DNA of 64,000 bases, from the NCBI GenBank assembly GCA_963710975.1, contig CAVQCG010000003.1, positions 310,001 through 374,000 on the forward strand. Direction: 5' to 3'. The notes beneath the pieces were generated by a model. The model did not search any database. It was not told the origin of the DNA and worked only from the letters and a program-made list of their open reading frames with translations. A program made the position numbers and the translations under genes. Numbering within the stretch: the first letter of the stretch is position 1; each line of letters opens with the position of its first letter. This DNA is from JBBQXH01 sp963710975. Lineage in GTDB: Bacteria > Actinomycetota > Thermoleophilia > Gaiellales > Gaiellaceae. Of the stretch, positions 18,836 to 27,478 are shown one piece after another.

Positions 18836-20865
18836 TCACGAAGGACGATCTCTACGAGCTCCTACCCGTCGTCACAAGGCTTCGCGACGCGGAGGTTGGA
18901 AGCCCTCTCGAGCGCCTGATCGGCGTCCTCGCGCGCGAGGCGGACGTGCTCGACCGTGACATCGAGCGGCTCTACGACAACTGGTTCATCGAGACCTGCG
19001 AGGCATGGCTCGTGCCGTACATCGGCGACCTGATCGGCGTTCGCCCCCTCTTCCCCGTCGGGCCCGGAACGGCGAGCGGGCGCGCGTACGTCGCGAACAC
19101 GATCGGCTACCGACGCCGCAAGGGGACGGTCGGTGTCCTCGAGCAACTCGCCTTCGACGTGACCGGCTGGGGCGCGCGAGCCGTCGAGTTCTTCGAGCTT
19201 CTCGGGACGACCCAGTATCTCAACCACCTGCGGCCCGAGAACGTCGGGACACCGGATTTCCGGGACGGGAATGGGCTCGATCTTCTCGGTGGGCCATTCG
19301 AACGAATCGCGCACACCGCCGAGGTGCGCCGGATCCCAACGCGGCGAGGCCGATACGACATCCCGAACGTCGGGATCTTCCTGTGGCGGCTCGGCAGCTA
19401 TCCGCTTGAGCGCGCGACGGCGGAGCGAATCGGGGCGAAGATCGACGGGACCTGGATGTTTAGCCCACTCGGGCTCGACATGCCGCTCTTCAACCGGCCG
19501 GAGGCGGACCGGGGGATCGTCGATCTCGCCGGCGAGACCGACGTGCCCGCCCCACTCAGGCGGAGGGCCGTACGCGGTGCACCGGATCACTATCTGGCCG
19601 GCACGCGCCCGGTGCTCGAGGTCTTCACCAGCGCTGCGGCGACGGGTCCTCTCCAGCCGGTCGCTCCGGAGAAGCTCGTGGTTGCAGATCTCCGGCTCTG
19701 GCAGCGGCCAGCGGATCCGGGAACCGTGGGCCTCGACCCGGTGCTCGGGCGCCTCACCTTCCCGGCGGGCGAGGAGCCCGAGCGGGTCGAGGCCTCGTAC
19801 GCCTACGGGTTCAGCCATGACATCGGCGGTGGCCCGTACGATCGGCGGCTGCCCACACCTGCGGGCTGGCACCGCCGCGTCGGTCGCGCATCGCCGGCGG
19901 ATCCAGCGGCCGACTTCGACTCCCTCGCCGACGCAGTTGCTGCCTGGAACGCCGAGCCCGCCGGGACGGTCGGGACGATCACGATTCTCGACTCGAGGAC
20001 GTACGACGAGAGCGCTGCGAGCCCGATCCACGTCGGGATCCCGGCCGAGAGCCGCCTCGCGATCGTCGCGGCGGAGCGCATGCGCCCACACGTTCGTGCC
20101 GACCTCGAGGTCGTCGGAACCGCGGCAGCGACCGATGTGCCCGGGGAGCTTTCAATCGACGGGCTGCTCCTCGAGGGCTCCGTCGTCGCCCTCGCCGGCA
20201 ACCTGGGCCGGCTCGGGATCGCCGACGCGACGATGGTTCCCGGGTCGGGCGCGGTCCAGGCAGCCGCTGCAGCGGGCCCCGGGGACGGGAACGCGGAGCT
20301 TGCGGTCGAGCTCGAGCGTGCGATCTGCGGCGACATCTCGCTTGCGGATACCGTCCCGACGCTCGTCGTCAGGGATGCGATCGTCGAAGGCGCACTCGAT
20401 GCACCGGGCGCCGAGGTGGAGATCGATCGCGTGACCGCCGGCGGGGACGTGCGGGTTCGGTTGCTGCGCGCCGGCAACTCGATCTTCGGTGGAGCTGTCG
20501 TGGCGAGCCGCCGCCAGGAGGGATGCGTCCGCTTCTGCTTCCTTCCGCGGAATCCAGCGACCGTAACGCCACGCCGCTACCGCTGCCAGCCCGACCTGGC
20601 GCTGAAGGCCGCGGCCGGCGCCACGGCGCAGGCGAGCATCGTCGCGCGCGTGGTGCCGACATTCACGTCCACGGCCTACGGCGATCCGGGATACCGGCAG
20701 CTCGGCACAGGGTGTCCGCCGGAGATCAGCACGGGTGCCGAGGACGGTTCCGAGATGGGCGCGTTCAGCACCCTGAAGCAACCCCAGCGTGAGGCAAACC
20801 TGCGCACCGCGCTCGATGAGTACCTGCGCTTCGGGCTCGAAGCCGGAGCCGTCTACGTGACCTGA
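18832..20865 (+). CDS. Phage tail I-like baseplate protein with long C-terminal domain
   Basis: The ATG at 18832 overlaps the shifted-frame stop of the J protein and starts a 677-residue protein. Residues about 1-130 are a tail-protein-I-like module (LLPVVTRLRDAE, VLDRDIERLYDNWFIETCEAWLVPYIGDLIGVRP, TIGYRRRKGTVGVLEQLA). The rest is beta-rich with repeated short strands and glycines (about 430-560, SIDGLLLEGSVVALAGNLGR), suggestive of a beta-helix or a decorated platform. It ends with YLRFGLEAGAVYVT. The family occurs beside the J proteins and may link the wedge to fibres. The function of the large C-terminal region is unknown. Confidence 0.85.
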   Translation: MITKDDLYELLPVVTRLRDAEVGSPLERLIGVLAREADVLDRDIERLYDNWFIETCEAWLVPYIGDLIGVRPLFPVGPGTASGRAYVANTIGYRRRKGTVGVLEQLAFDVTGWGARAVEFFELLGTTQYLNHLRPENVGTPDFRDGNGLDLLGGPFERIAHTAEVRRIPTRRGRYDIPNVGIFLWRLGSYPLERATAERIGAKIDGTWMFSPLGLDMPLFNRPEADRGIVDLAGETDVPAPLRRRAVRGAPDHYLAGTRPVLEVFTSAAATGPLQPVAPEKLVVADLRLWQRPADPGTVGLDPVLGRLTFPAGEEPERVEASYAYGFSHDIGGGPYDRRLPTPAGWHRRVGRASPADPAADFDSLADAVAAWNAEPAGTVGTITILDSRTYDESAASPIHVGIPAESRLAIVAAERMRPHVRADLEVVGTAAATDVPGELSIDGLLLEGSVVALAGNLGRLGIADATMVPGSGAVQAAAAAGPGDGNAELAVELERAICGDISLADTVPTLVVRDAIVEGALDAPGAEVEIDRVTAGGDVRVRLLRAGNSIFGGAVVASRRQEGCVRFCFLPRNPATVTPRRYRCQPDLALKAAAGATAQASIVARVVPTFTSTAYGDPGYRQLGTGCPPEISTGAEDGSEMGAFSTLKQPQREANLRTALDEYLRFGLEAGAVYVT

Positions 20866-20874
20866 GGGGGCGGT

Positions 20875-23382
20875 ATGAAAGCTGACCTGACCAGATCGAC
20901 ATTCCGTCGCGAGAAGCACTACAGCGGCGTCCGCATGCAACAGGGACGTGTCCAGCTCGACGCCGACTGGAACGAGCAGGTCGACATCGGTGCGCACCTC
21001 GACCGGACGACGCGGATCGACGTGATCGGCGCCTGCGGCATGCCCGAGGGGAATGCGGGCTTCGGGCTCGCGGTCACGCCCGACGGGCACGACCTCACCC
21101 TCACCCCTGGCCGAGCGTACGTCGGCGGCATCCTCTGCGAGCTCGACGCGACCGCTGTCCGGCTCGAGTCCGTGAAGACGACCTCGGCGACCGTGAGCGC
21201 AGTCTCGATCGACGGCCGCGAGCTTCAGGTGGGCGACTGGGCCTCTCTTTCGGGCGGCGGCGTCGGTCCAGCGCTCGTGCGGCTGAAGAGCGTCGACGCG
21301 GCGAAGCTCGCACTCGGGTTCATGCCGGCGCTCTCGAGCGCCGATGCAACCGCGCTCGACAAGGCCGGCGACGCGGTGCTGACCCGAGTCACGACCGTCT
21401 TGACCCAGCCCGACTTCCCCGGAGTTCCGCCGAAGGAGCTTGCCTTCGAGGGGACGCAGCTCGCGTTTCTCGATGTCTGGGAGCGTCACGTCACCGCCCT
21501 CGAGGACGGCGAGATCCGCGAGGTCGCCCTCGGAGGGCCGGATACGGCGACCCGCGCGCAGACCGTCTGGCAGGTGAAGCTCACAAAGCTCGATGATCCC
21601 GACGGCAAGCTCACGTGCGATACAGCGCCGGCCGTCGAGGCGCTCGTCGCCCAGAGCTCCGGTGGCCTCGCTTCGCGCGCGCAGCCCGAGACCACGAGTG
21701 CCGATCCCTGCACGATCCCGCCCGGTGCAGGCTTTCGGCGGCTCGAGAACCAGCTGTACCGCGTCGAGGTGCACGACTCCGGTGATCTCGGTACGGCCAC
21801 CTTCAAGTGGTCGCGCGAGAACGGGTCCGTCGTCGTCGGCTGGCTTGGCACAAGCGGGGACGAGATCGCCGTGACGACTCTTGGCCGAGACGACGTGCTC
21901 GGAATCGGCCCGGGCTACTGGATCGAGCTCACCGACGATACTCACGAGCTGGCCGGCGAGCCCGGAACGATGGCCCGGGTACAGAACGTCGCGGGGACGA
22001 CGGTGAAGATCCAGACGCCCGTTACCGGCTCGCTCGATCTGGTTGACTTTCCGGTCAATCCGAAGGTCCGGCGCTGGGACGACCAGGTCGGCCTGCGGAC
22101 GATCGAGACTCCGGCTGCGAACGACGGCTGGGTGCTACTCGAGGACGGCATCCAGATCCACTTCGAGGCAGGGCACTACACGACTGGCGACTACTGGCTG
22201 ATTCCGGCTCGGACTGCCACAGGGGATGTCGACTGGCCCGTCGACAGCGCCGGCGACCCGCTGGTAAGGCCGCGCGAAGGCATCGTCCACCACTACTGCA
22301 AGCTCGGGATCGTTCGCGCAGGCGATCCCGTCGAGGTGATCGACTGCCGCAAGCTGTTCCCGCCTCTGACCGAGATCCACGATGCGGAGAAGGAGCCGGG
22401 GCTCCACGTGGTCGGGGTCAGGACGCGAAGCGACGTGGATGTGCTGAACGACGGAGATCTTCCGGTCAACGAGCTCGCAACCGGGCTCGAGATCGATCTC
22501 GACGGAAACGTCGAGCCGTTGGCCCTCAGGGGCAAGCCCACGTGCTTCGTCACGGTCGACCTCCCATTTCCGATGGCCCGCGACGACCGGGAGCTGTGGA
22601 GCGAGGTTCCCGTCGGGACGATGCCCCTCACGCTCGCGGCGACGGTCACGGCGAAGGCGAAGCGGATCGTGTGGCAGGTCGCCGACCCCGTTCGCGCGTT
22701 CCTCGAGGATAGGCTACTGAAGGCGGCGCAGTCGGAGCGGCTGCTGGCTCACCTGACACTGAAGGGGAACGTTGTCTTCGGCGACGACGAGCCCACCCTG
22801 AACGTCGACGGGGAAGCCTTCGGGGCAATGGCTGCCGGCGGCCGGCTCGACGCGGTTCTTCCGAGCGGGGACGGGCGGCGCGGCGGCGACCTCGAGCTGT
22901 GGTTCTGGCTGACGCCGCCTGTTGGGGCACCGCCCCGGCTCGGACATGTGATCCTCGGTGCGCTCGTGAAGAGCCCGAAGCTCACAACGAAGCAAAGGCG
23001 GACCCGGGCGCTCGGCGCGATCTCGCTGGCGGCCGACCGCGGCCGCCTCGCTCCCGACGTGCCTCAGGGGCTCGAGCTCGACATGGCGGCCGCCTTCGAC
23101 CCGGCAGGTGCCAGCGCAGCCGCCAGGCGGCTTGGCCTCGCTGAGCCTCTGCTGATCGTCTTCGAGGAGCGGCTCGTGACGTTCGCGGAGCACCTGAAGG
23201 AGCTCCTCACCAACGTCGACATCCGCGTCGACCTCGTCCCTGCTCCAACTCTTCCCGCCGATCTCAGGGATCTGATCGATCGGAACGGGCCGGATCTCGT
23301 GCTCGCGACCAGCGAGATCGTCGACCAGATCGACGAGATCCTTCCTGACGAGATCGATCCGGGGGCGCGGCTCGTCTTGTAG
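20875..23382 (+). CDS. DUF6519 protein, probable fibre or terminal baseplate component
   Basis: The 835-residue protein starts with the DUF6519 signature (MKADLTRSTFRREKHYSGVR, then QQGRVQLDADWNEQ) at residues 1-40. A long beta-rich region continues to about 520 (FKWSRENGSVVVGWLG, VRRWDDQVGLRTIETP). From about 530 to 720 comes a second domain (LHVVGVRTRSDVDVLNDG, LELWFWLTP), and the C-terminus is helical (IVDQIDEILPDEID). It is the last gene of the cluster and the best candidate for a receptor-facing protein; no enzymatic motif is seen. A GAGGGGGCGG ribosome binding site lies just upstream. It is convergent with the next gene. Confidence 0.75.
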   Translation: MKADLTRSTFRREKHYSGVRMQQGRVQLDADWNEQVDIGAHLDRTTRIDVIGACGMPEGNAGFGLAVTPDGHDLTLTPGRAYVGGILCELDATAVRLESVKTTSATVSAVSIDGRELQVGDWASLSGGGVGPALVRLKSVDAAKLALGFMPALSSADATALDKAGDAVLTRVTTVLTQPDFPGVPPKELAFEGTQLAFLDVWERHVTALEDGEIREVALGGPDTATRAQTVWQVKLTKLDDPDGKLTCDTAPAVEALVAQSSGGLASRAQPETTSADPCTIPPGAGFRRLENQLYRVEVHDSGDLGTATFKWSRENGSVVVGWLGTSGDEIAVTTLGRDDVLGIGPGYWIELTDDTHELAGEPGTMARVQNVAGTTVKIQTPVTGSLDLVDFPVNPKVRRWDDQVGLRTIETPAANDGWVLLEDGIQIHFEAGHYTTGDYWLIPARTATGDVDWPVDSAGDPLVRPREGIVHHYCKLGIVRAGDPVEVIDCRKLFPPLTEIHDAEKEPGLHVVGVRTRSDVDVLNDGDLPVNELATGLEIDLDGNVEPLALRGKPTCFVTVDLPFPMARDDRELWSEVPVGTMPLTLAATVTAKAKRIVWQVADPVRAFLEDRLLKAAQSERLLAHLTLKGNVVFGDDEPTLNVDGEAFGAMAAGGRLDAVLPSGDGRRGGDLELWFWLTPPVGAPPRLGHVILGALVKSPKLTTKQRRTRALGAISLAADRGRLAPDVPQGLELDMAAAFDPAGASAAARRLGLAEPLLIVFEERLVTFAEHLKELLTNVDIRVDLVPAPTLPADLRDLIDRNGPDLVLATSEIVDQIDEILPDEIDPGARLVL

Positions 23383-23404
23383 GGGCCGCGAAACGTACTC
23401 GACG

Positions 23405-24418
23405 TTATCCGCCGTTACGCCGCCAGCCGCTGGCCTCGAACAACGGCACGTACTCCGCCGGGATGAACAGCCGATCCTCGGGATTTCGGATCGTGTAGTA
23501 CCGGTCAGGCGTGACGAGACGATCGTCTCCAGCGGAGAGGTCGATCACCCAGCGATCCGGCGGCCTGCGCCGTGAGATGAAGCGGAGCTCGAAGGGGTAG
23601 AGGCCGAGCGGACTTGCGGGGTCGTTGACGCCGAGCCGCGCTTCTCGCGCCTCCCGGACGACGCGCCGGGCCTCCTCGAGGGATCTCGCCGCTCGTTCGT
23701 GCCGGCCGTTCGGCGTGATGCCACCCGGCGACGGGACGGCGTCGACGAGGGACGTCTGCCGCCGGTACGGGTCGACGTTCGGCCAGATGAAGTACGGCGT
23801 GACGACGCCGAGAGCGAGAAGCCGCTCGTTGTAGCTCTTCGGCCTGGGGCCCGGGCTGGTCTCGTTCGGTTGATCCCGGTTCACGTACGCGAGCAGGCGT
23901 CCGTTGCCGTCCATCACCTCGTGCGCGAAGGCGAAGAAGAAGCGAAAGGTTTCGGCGGTCTGGGCGAGGCCGTCGATGTCGCCCTTGATCTCGCTCTCGA
24001 GCGCTCGCTCCGCCTCCGAGGCGAGCCGCGCATGGTTGCCGGCCTCGTCCGGCTTGCAGCGTGCCGCGAGGTGCGAGCGAAGCCCGGCCGACAGAGGAGG
24101 GTCGAACTTCGGGAGCCCTCTGGCGAACGGGTGATCGAGGAACTCCGCCCACCGCGCGTCGGTGATCGGGACGAAGCGTGGACCTCCCGGGAGCGGAAGC
24201 GAGACTTCCGGTGCGTCGACCCCGAGGAACCGAACGCCGAGATCGCCGTCGGCGTCGACGGCGACCGTATCGCCGTCGTGTGTCTCCTGGCTGACCGTAC
24301 CGCGCACCGAGCCGCGGATTCCGAGCCCGCCGCGCCCGACTTTCAGGCCGCCCCTCGTCTGGAAGATCGCCTTGCCCACGGGTACCGCAATTCCACCCGA
24401 AGGTGGTGGTGATGGCAT
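23405..24418 (-). CDS. Staphylococcal-nuclease-like (thermonuclease) protein, possible eCIS cargo
   Basis: The 337-residue protein carries the complete signature of the thermonuclease fold with one insertion. HDGDTVAVDADG (Asp48, Asp50), VRFLGVDAPE (Arg63, Asp69, Glu71) and GRLLAYVNRD (Arg174), then SYNERLLALGVVTPYFIWP match the calcium site and catalytic Arg-Glu-Arg triad of the family. About 100 residues between the second and third motifs are unusual. There is no signal peptide. It lies tail to tail with the last eCIS gene (22 bases apart) and 27 bases downstream of the MarR gene on the same strand. A DNA/RNA-cleaving cargo is plausible but not shown. The start is uncertain because the ribosome binding site abuts the ATG. 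Confidence 0.65.
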   Translation of the reverse strand: MPSPPPSGGIAVPVGKAIFQTRGGLKVGRGGLGIRGSVRGTVSQETHDGDTVAVDADGDLGVRFLGVDAPEVSLPLPGGPRFVPITDARWAEFLDHPFARGLPKFDPPLSAGLRSHLAARCKPDEAGNHARLASEAERALESEIKGDIDGLAQTAETFRFFFAFAHEVMDGNGRLLAYVNRDQPNETSPGPRPKSYNERLLALGVVTPYFIWPNVDPYRRQTSLVDAVPSPGGITPNGRHERAARSLEEARRVVREAREARLGVNDPASPLGLYPFELRFISRRRPPDRWVIDLSAGDDRLVTPDRYYTIRNPEDRLFIPAEYVPLFEASGWRRNGG

Positions 24419-24445
24419 CCTCCGACCGGGGGGTCGGGGCGGAAT

Positions 24446-24961
24446 TCAGTCAGGTTGGTGCAGGGGCCCGCACGCGCCGGGGCAGGATCCATCGCCGCCC
24501 GGTAATCGACCGAGGAGGTCGGCGAGAGTTGCGAGCTCGCCTTCGTCGTAGCTTCCCTCGAACAGCAACTTGACCGACGCGAGGTGCGAGCACGATGCCG
24601 CGGCGAGCTTCTCCCGCCCGGTATCCGTGAGGACGGCATACGTCACTCGTGCATCGCCAGGGCAGACGCCCTTCTCGACCAACCCCGCTTCCTCCAGCCC
24701 CTGGAGGAGTCGCGTGATTCCGGACGGGGTCAGGAGCAGCCGGCCGGCAAGGTCGATGCGCCGCATCTGCTGATCCTCGGCGCTGGCGAGGTGCAGGAGC
24801 GCCTCATAGTCGGCGACGGTCAGGCCGTGCTCTGCCTGGAGCTCGCCGCTCAGCGAGCGCACGGCGGACCCGTGAGCGCGAAGAAGTCCGAGCCACGCCG
24901 TGAACGCGGGATCTGTTTGCGCTCTCAATACTTGATGGCTCACGTTTTGTGCTACAGTCAT
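24446..24961 (-). CDS. MarR-family transcriptional regulator
   Basis: A 171-residue winged-helix protein from ATG 24961, preceded by TGAGGA. Family marks are ELQAEHGLTVADYEALLHLA, the recognition region LAGRLLLTPSGITRLLQGLEEAGLV and the wing GDARVTYAVLTDTGREKL. A short Cys-containing tail (GSCPGACG) could be redox-sensitive, together with CSHLAS. It is divergent from a YceI gene, separated by 42 bases with an operator-like palindrome, so it probably represses itself and the YceI-reductase pair. An upstream extension of the frame has no ribosome binding site and was not used. Confidence 0.88.
   Translation of the reverse strand: MTVAQNVSHQVLRAQTDPAFTAWLGLLRAHGSAVRSLSGELQAEHGLTVADYEALLHLASAEDQQMRRIDLAGRLLLTPSGITRLLQGLEEAGLVEKGVCPGDARVTYAVLTDTGREKLAAASCSHLASVKLLFEGSYDEGELATLADLLGRLPGGDGSCPGACGPLHQPD
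24925..24935. promoter_or_regulatory. Operator-like palindrome inside the marR start region
   Basis: The sequence TCAATACTTGA is a perfect TCAA-N3-TTGA inverted repeat just inside the MarR coding start. It shares half-sites with the palindrome at 24970-24983. Confidence 0.35.
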
Positions 24962-24969
24962 TTGCGTCC

Positions 24970-24983
24970 TCAAGTTTACCTGA
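24970..24983. promoter_or_regulatory. Operator-like palindrome between marR and yceI
   Basis: TCAAGTTTACCTGA is an imperfect 14-base palindrome (TCAAGT against ACCTGA, one arm mismatch) between the two divergent starts and just before the YceI ribosome binding site (AAAGGAAGG). MarR proteins bind such sites to block both promoters. Confidence 0.45.
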
Positions 24984-25003
24984 CTCAAAGGAAGGATCAC
25001 ACG

Positions 25004-25552
25004 ATGAGCACGATTCTCGACCAGAACACAGCTCTGCCCACCGGTAGCTGGGCCCTCGATCCCGTCCACTCGCATGTGGGATTCTCCATCGACTACCTCG
25101 TCGGCACCTTCCGTGGCTCCTTCTCGCCTGTCGACGCGTCACTCTCAGTTACCTATTCCGGAGAGACGACGTTGGAAGGCTCGGCCGCAGTGACGAACGT
25201 CAAGATCGAGGAGCCGAACCTCCTCGGCCACCTTCTCTCGCCTGACTTCTTCGACGCCGAGCGCACTCCTGACATCTCGTTCGCCTCGACCTCGTTCGAC
25301 CAGGCCGGTGACAGCGTGGCGATTCGCGGCGAGCTCACGATCAAGGGCCACACCGAGCCGGTCGAGCTCAGCGGAACGGTGTCGGGTCCAATCGAAGACC
25401 CGTACGGAAATCAGCGCGCCGGCCTTCACGTCTCGGCCGTGGTCGACCGCACGAGATTCGGTCTGAACTGGAACACCCCACTGCCGAACGGGAAGAAGGC
25501 GCTTGCCGACGACGTGACGCTCGAGGCGGACCTCTCCTTCGTCAAGGCGTAG
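25004..25552 (+). CDS. YceI-family lipid-binding protein
   Basis: The 182-residue protein is a one-domain YceI lipocalin-like barrel: GSWALDPVHSHVGFSIDYLVGTFRG at the N-terminus, then LLSPDFFDAERTPDISFAS and GELTIKGHTEPVEL. Members bind polyisoprenoids or amphiphiles, some linked to quinone or stress responses. There is no signal peptide here, so this one is cytoplasmic. It is divergent from MarR and 8 bases ahead of an FMN reductase, a common pairing under MarR control. Ribosome binding site AAAGGAAGG. Confidence 0.93.
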   Translation: MSTILDQNTALPTGSWALDPVHSHVGFSIDYLVGTFRGSFSPVDASLSVTYSGETTLEGSAAVTNVKIEEPNLLGHLLSPDFFDAERTPDISFASTSFDQAGDSVAIRGELTIKGHTEPVELSGTVSGPIEDPYGNQRAGLHVSAVVDRTRFGLNWNTPLPNGKKALADDVTLEADLSFVKA

Positions 25553-25560
25553 GCCTGAAA

Positions 25561-26115
25561 TTGCGCATCCTCGGTATCTCCGGCAGCATCCGCCGCGACT
25601 CATATAACCGCCGGCTACTCGAGGCGTTGAGCGGGATTGTCCCGGCTGGTGCGACGCTCGACATTTGGGATGCGCTCAAGGCTGTTCCTCCGTACGACCA
25701 GGACGACGAGCACCACGCGCCGCACGCGATCACCGATCTGCGTGCGGCGCTCGCGTCCTCGGACGCGCTTCTCGTCTCGACACCGGAGTACAATTCGTCG
25801 GTTCCCGGTGCGCTGAAGAACGCCCTCGACTGGATTTCGCGGCCGCTCGCTGAATCCCCGGTTCGCAACATGCCGGTGGTCGTGCTGAGCGCCAGCACCG
25901 GAGCGTTCGGTGGAATCTGGGCTCAGGCTGACCTTCGCAGGATCCTGGCGGCCCTCGGTGCCCGCGTGGTCGACGTCGAGGTAGCCGTCTCGCGCGTCGA
26001 CACGCGGTTCGACGAGGCCGGGGCGCTTGCCGATGAGGACATCGAGCGTGAGCTCCTCGGCGCACTCGACCTGCTTCGCGACGAAGTGGACACACGCGCT
26101 CGCGTCGCGGCGTGA
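25561..26115 (+). CDS. NAD(P)H-dependent FMN reductase
   Basis: A 184-residue flavodoxin-like reductase. ILGISGSIRRDSYNRRLL is the FMN phosphate-binding loop, and STPEYNSSVPGALKNALDW is the conserved family loop. Similar enzymes reduce quinones, azo dyes or chromate. It begins with TTG 8 bases after the YceI stop and is probably co-transcribed with it, giving a MarR-controlled electrophile or quinone response unit. A final ARVAA tail has no known motif. Confidence 0.9.
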   Translation: MRILGISGSIRRDSYNRRLLEALSGIVPAGATLDIWDALKAVPPYDQDDEHHAPHAITDLRAALASSDALLVSTPEYNSSVPGALKNALDWISRPLAESPVRNMPVVVLSASTGAFGGIWAQADLRRILAALGARVVDVEVAVSRVDTRFDEAGALADEDIERELLGALDLLRDEVDTRARVAA

Positions 26116-26272
26116 GGCTGTCCATCCCTTTCGAGCCACGTCCGTGAACGCCAGCTTTCCTGCACGGACGAGTCAGTAAGACTGAGGGCCGGGCGGGCCA
26201 TTCCCACCACCTGGGGGATGACGGCACCCTGCTTCGGCCCTCACCACGATTCGGCGTTCCGGGGCAGGTGGT

Positions 26273-27298
26273 TTGTCGCTTGCGAGCGTCATAGCTGCGA
26301 TCATGGACGCGGGCATGACCGCAGCGCGCGGCGAGCTGGATTTCACTCAGGTCTACGACGACGGTTTCGTAGGCTGGCCCCTCGCGCCACAGGACAGGAG
26401 CCACGGCGTGTACGGGACGTTCCTCAATCCCACGACAGCCTGGCCGTCGGTGATGCCCGGTGCCCGGGTCGGTTATCACCAGGCGATCGACATCCTCGTC
26501 AATGACCGCAAGGGCCCGCAGCCGGTGTTCGCGATCGAGGGCGGAACGGTCAAAGAGGCGAAGCGCACCGTGCAGACGACACCTCTCCAGGACCGCGTCA
26601 ATGCGGGAGTCGTGAGCATCGGGCACTTCCGCTACGCCCATGTCGTGCCCGCCGTGGCGGCCGGCGACCACGTCGATCCGGGGGACGTGATCGGCCGCAC
26701 AGTTCCCGGCTGGTGGCACATACATCTCGAAGAGGTCGCGCACTCGGGAGGAGAGCGAATCCTGCTGAACCCCATGCGCCCGGGCGGCAAGCTGGCGCCG
26801 ATGAAGGACGCGGGGCGTCCTTCGGTCAGCGCGATGCGGATCTACCCCAAGGAGGCCGAGACCGTCTCGCAGCCGGTCATGCTCCCGCGCAACCGCGTAC
26901 GTGGCGTCGTCGTCCCGGTTGCTCTGGCGATGGACTCCTTCCCACTCAAGGAGTGGCCCGGGGCGCCCGTCGTTCCGCTGCACGTCTATCGCGCGTCGAT
27001 CGCGCTGCGACACGACGACGGAACCCCCGTACTCGAGCGAAAGCTGTTCCAGATCGACCGTGCTCCCGGGCCCACATGGCAGCACTACTTCCGGCCGCTC
27101 ACGCGCCGCAGCGCTCCGGTCGCCGTGTGCGTCGTGCGAAAGCCGAAAGACTGCACGGGCCGATTCTGGATCCGACTCTGGGAAAAGGGGTGGGACACGC
27201 GCGCGGTGTCGAACGGCTGGTACACCCTCACGCTCGCGGTTGAGGACACCGTCGGCAAGAAGGCGTCGCGAACGCTCCGGTTCAGGATCGCGAACTAA
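26273..27298 (+). CDS. M23 peptidase-like protein, paralogue A
   Basis: The 341-residue protein has an M23 (LytM-like) layout: YHQAIDI gives His69 and Asp73, SIGHFRYAH gives His118 and His123, and WWHIHLEE gives His149 and His151, so metal-binding residues are present. The N-terminus opens directly with YDDGFVGWPLAP, like the paralogue on the opposite strand. From about residue 165 a beta-rich domain follows, ending LAVEDTVGKKASRTLRF, as in Ig-like cell-surface domains. It has no clear signal peptide. The TTG start is uncertain; an ATG at 26303 or 26315 would fit the paralogue better. Confidence 0.65.
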   Translation: MSLASVIAAIMDAGMTAARGELDFTQVYDDGFVGWPLAPQDRSHGVYGTFLNPTTAWPSVMPGARVGYHQAIDILVNDRKGPQPVFAIEGGTVKEAKRTVQTTPLQDRVNAGVVSIGHFRYAHVVPAVAAGDHVDPGDVIGRTVPGWWHIHLEEVAHSGGERILLNPMRPGGKLAPMKDAGRPSVSAMRIYPKEAETVSQPVMLPRNRVRGVVVPVALAMDSFPLKEWPGAPVVPLHVYRASIALRHDDGTPVLERKLFQIDRAPGPTWQHYFRPLTRRSAPVAVCVVRKPKDCTGRFWIRLWEKGWDTRAVSNGWYTLTLAVEDTVGKKASRTLRFRIAN

Positions 27299-27478
27299 AT
27301 GATTGATCGGAAATTGACCGGAAACCGTGGCACCGCCGGATGACGGCTGAGACACGTCGCCTGAGCCGCCGCTCGTTCTCGCCCATAGCGCTGCTATGGG
27401 CTCGGAACGATCACCGACTCATGCTCGGTCTCAGCCGCCCCCGCCAGCACCACACTCTCCGATCAACCATCTAGTTCA
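27293..27478. repeat. Large imperfect inverted repeat between two convergent paralogues
   Basis: The 3' ends of the two M23-like genes and the space between them are mirror copies. GAACTAAATGATTGATCGGA at the left pairs with the complement of the right end (GAACTAGATGGTTGATCGGA), CGGCTGAGAC pairs with GTCTCAGCCG, and the arms meet in a 9-bp stem at 27381-27401. The whole can fold as a cruciform or as a strong bidirectional RNA hairpin. It records an inverted duplication. Confidence 0.7.
27381..27401. terminator. Central hairpin, probable bidirectional terminator
   Basis: GCCCATAGC at 27381-27389 and GCTATGGGC at 27393-27401 pair perfectly around a three-base loop. CGTTC and GAACG extend the stem outside a small bulge. 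It lies midway between two convergent stops. It has no T-run, so termination is inferred from position. Confidence 0.45.

Noticed and set aside
16123..20865. A single 1580-residue fused wedge-tail protein
   Set aside because: The junction sequence loses coding character, while the other frame gives a normal C-terminus with an ATGA overlap; a frameshift is more likely.
1244..23382. Prophage or type VI secretion system
   Set aside because: No capsid, portal, terminase, integrase or lysis genes, and no TssJ/L/M membrane complex; DUF4255 and the AAA+ ATPase are eCIS marks.
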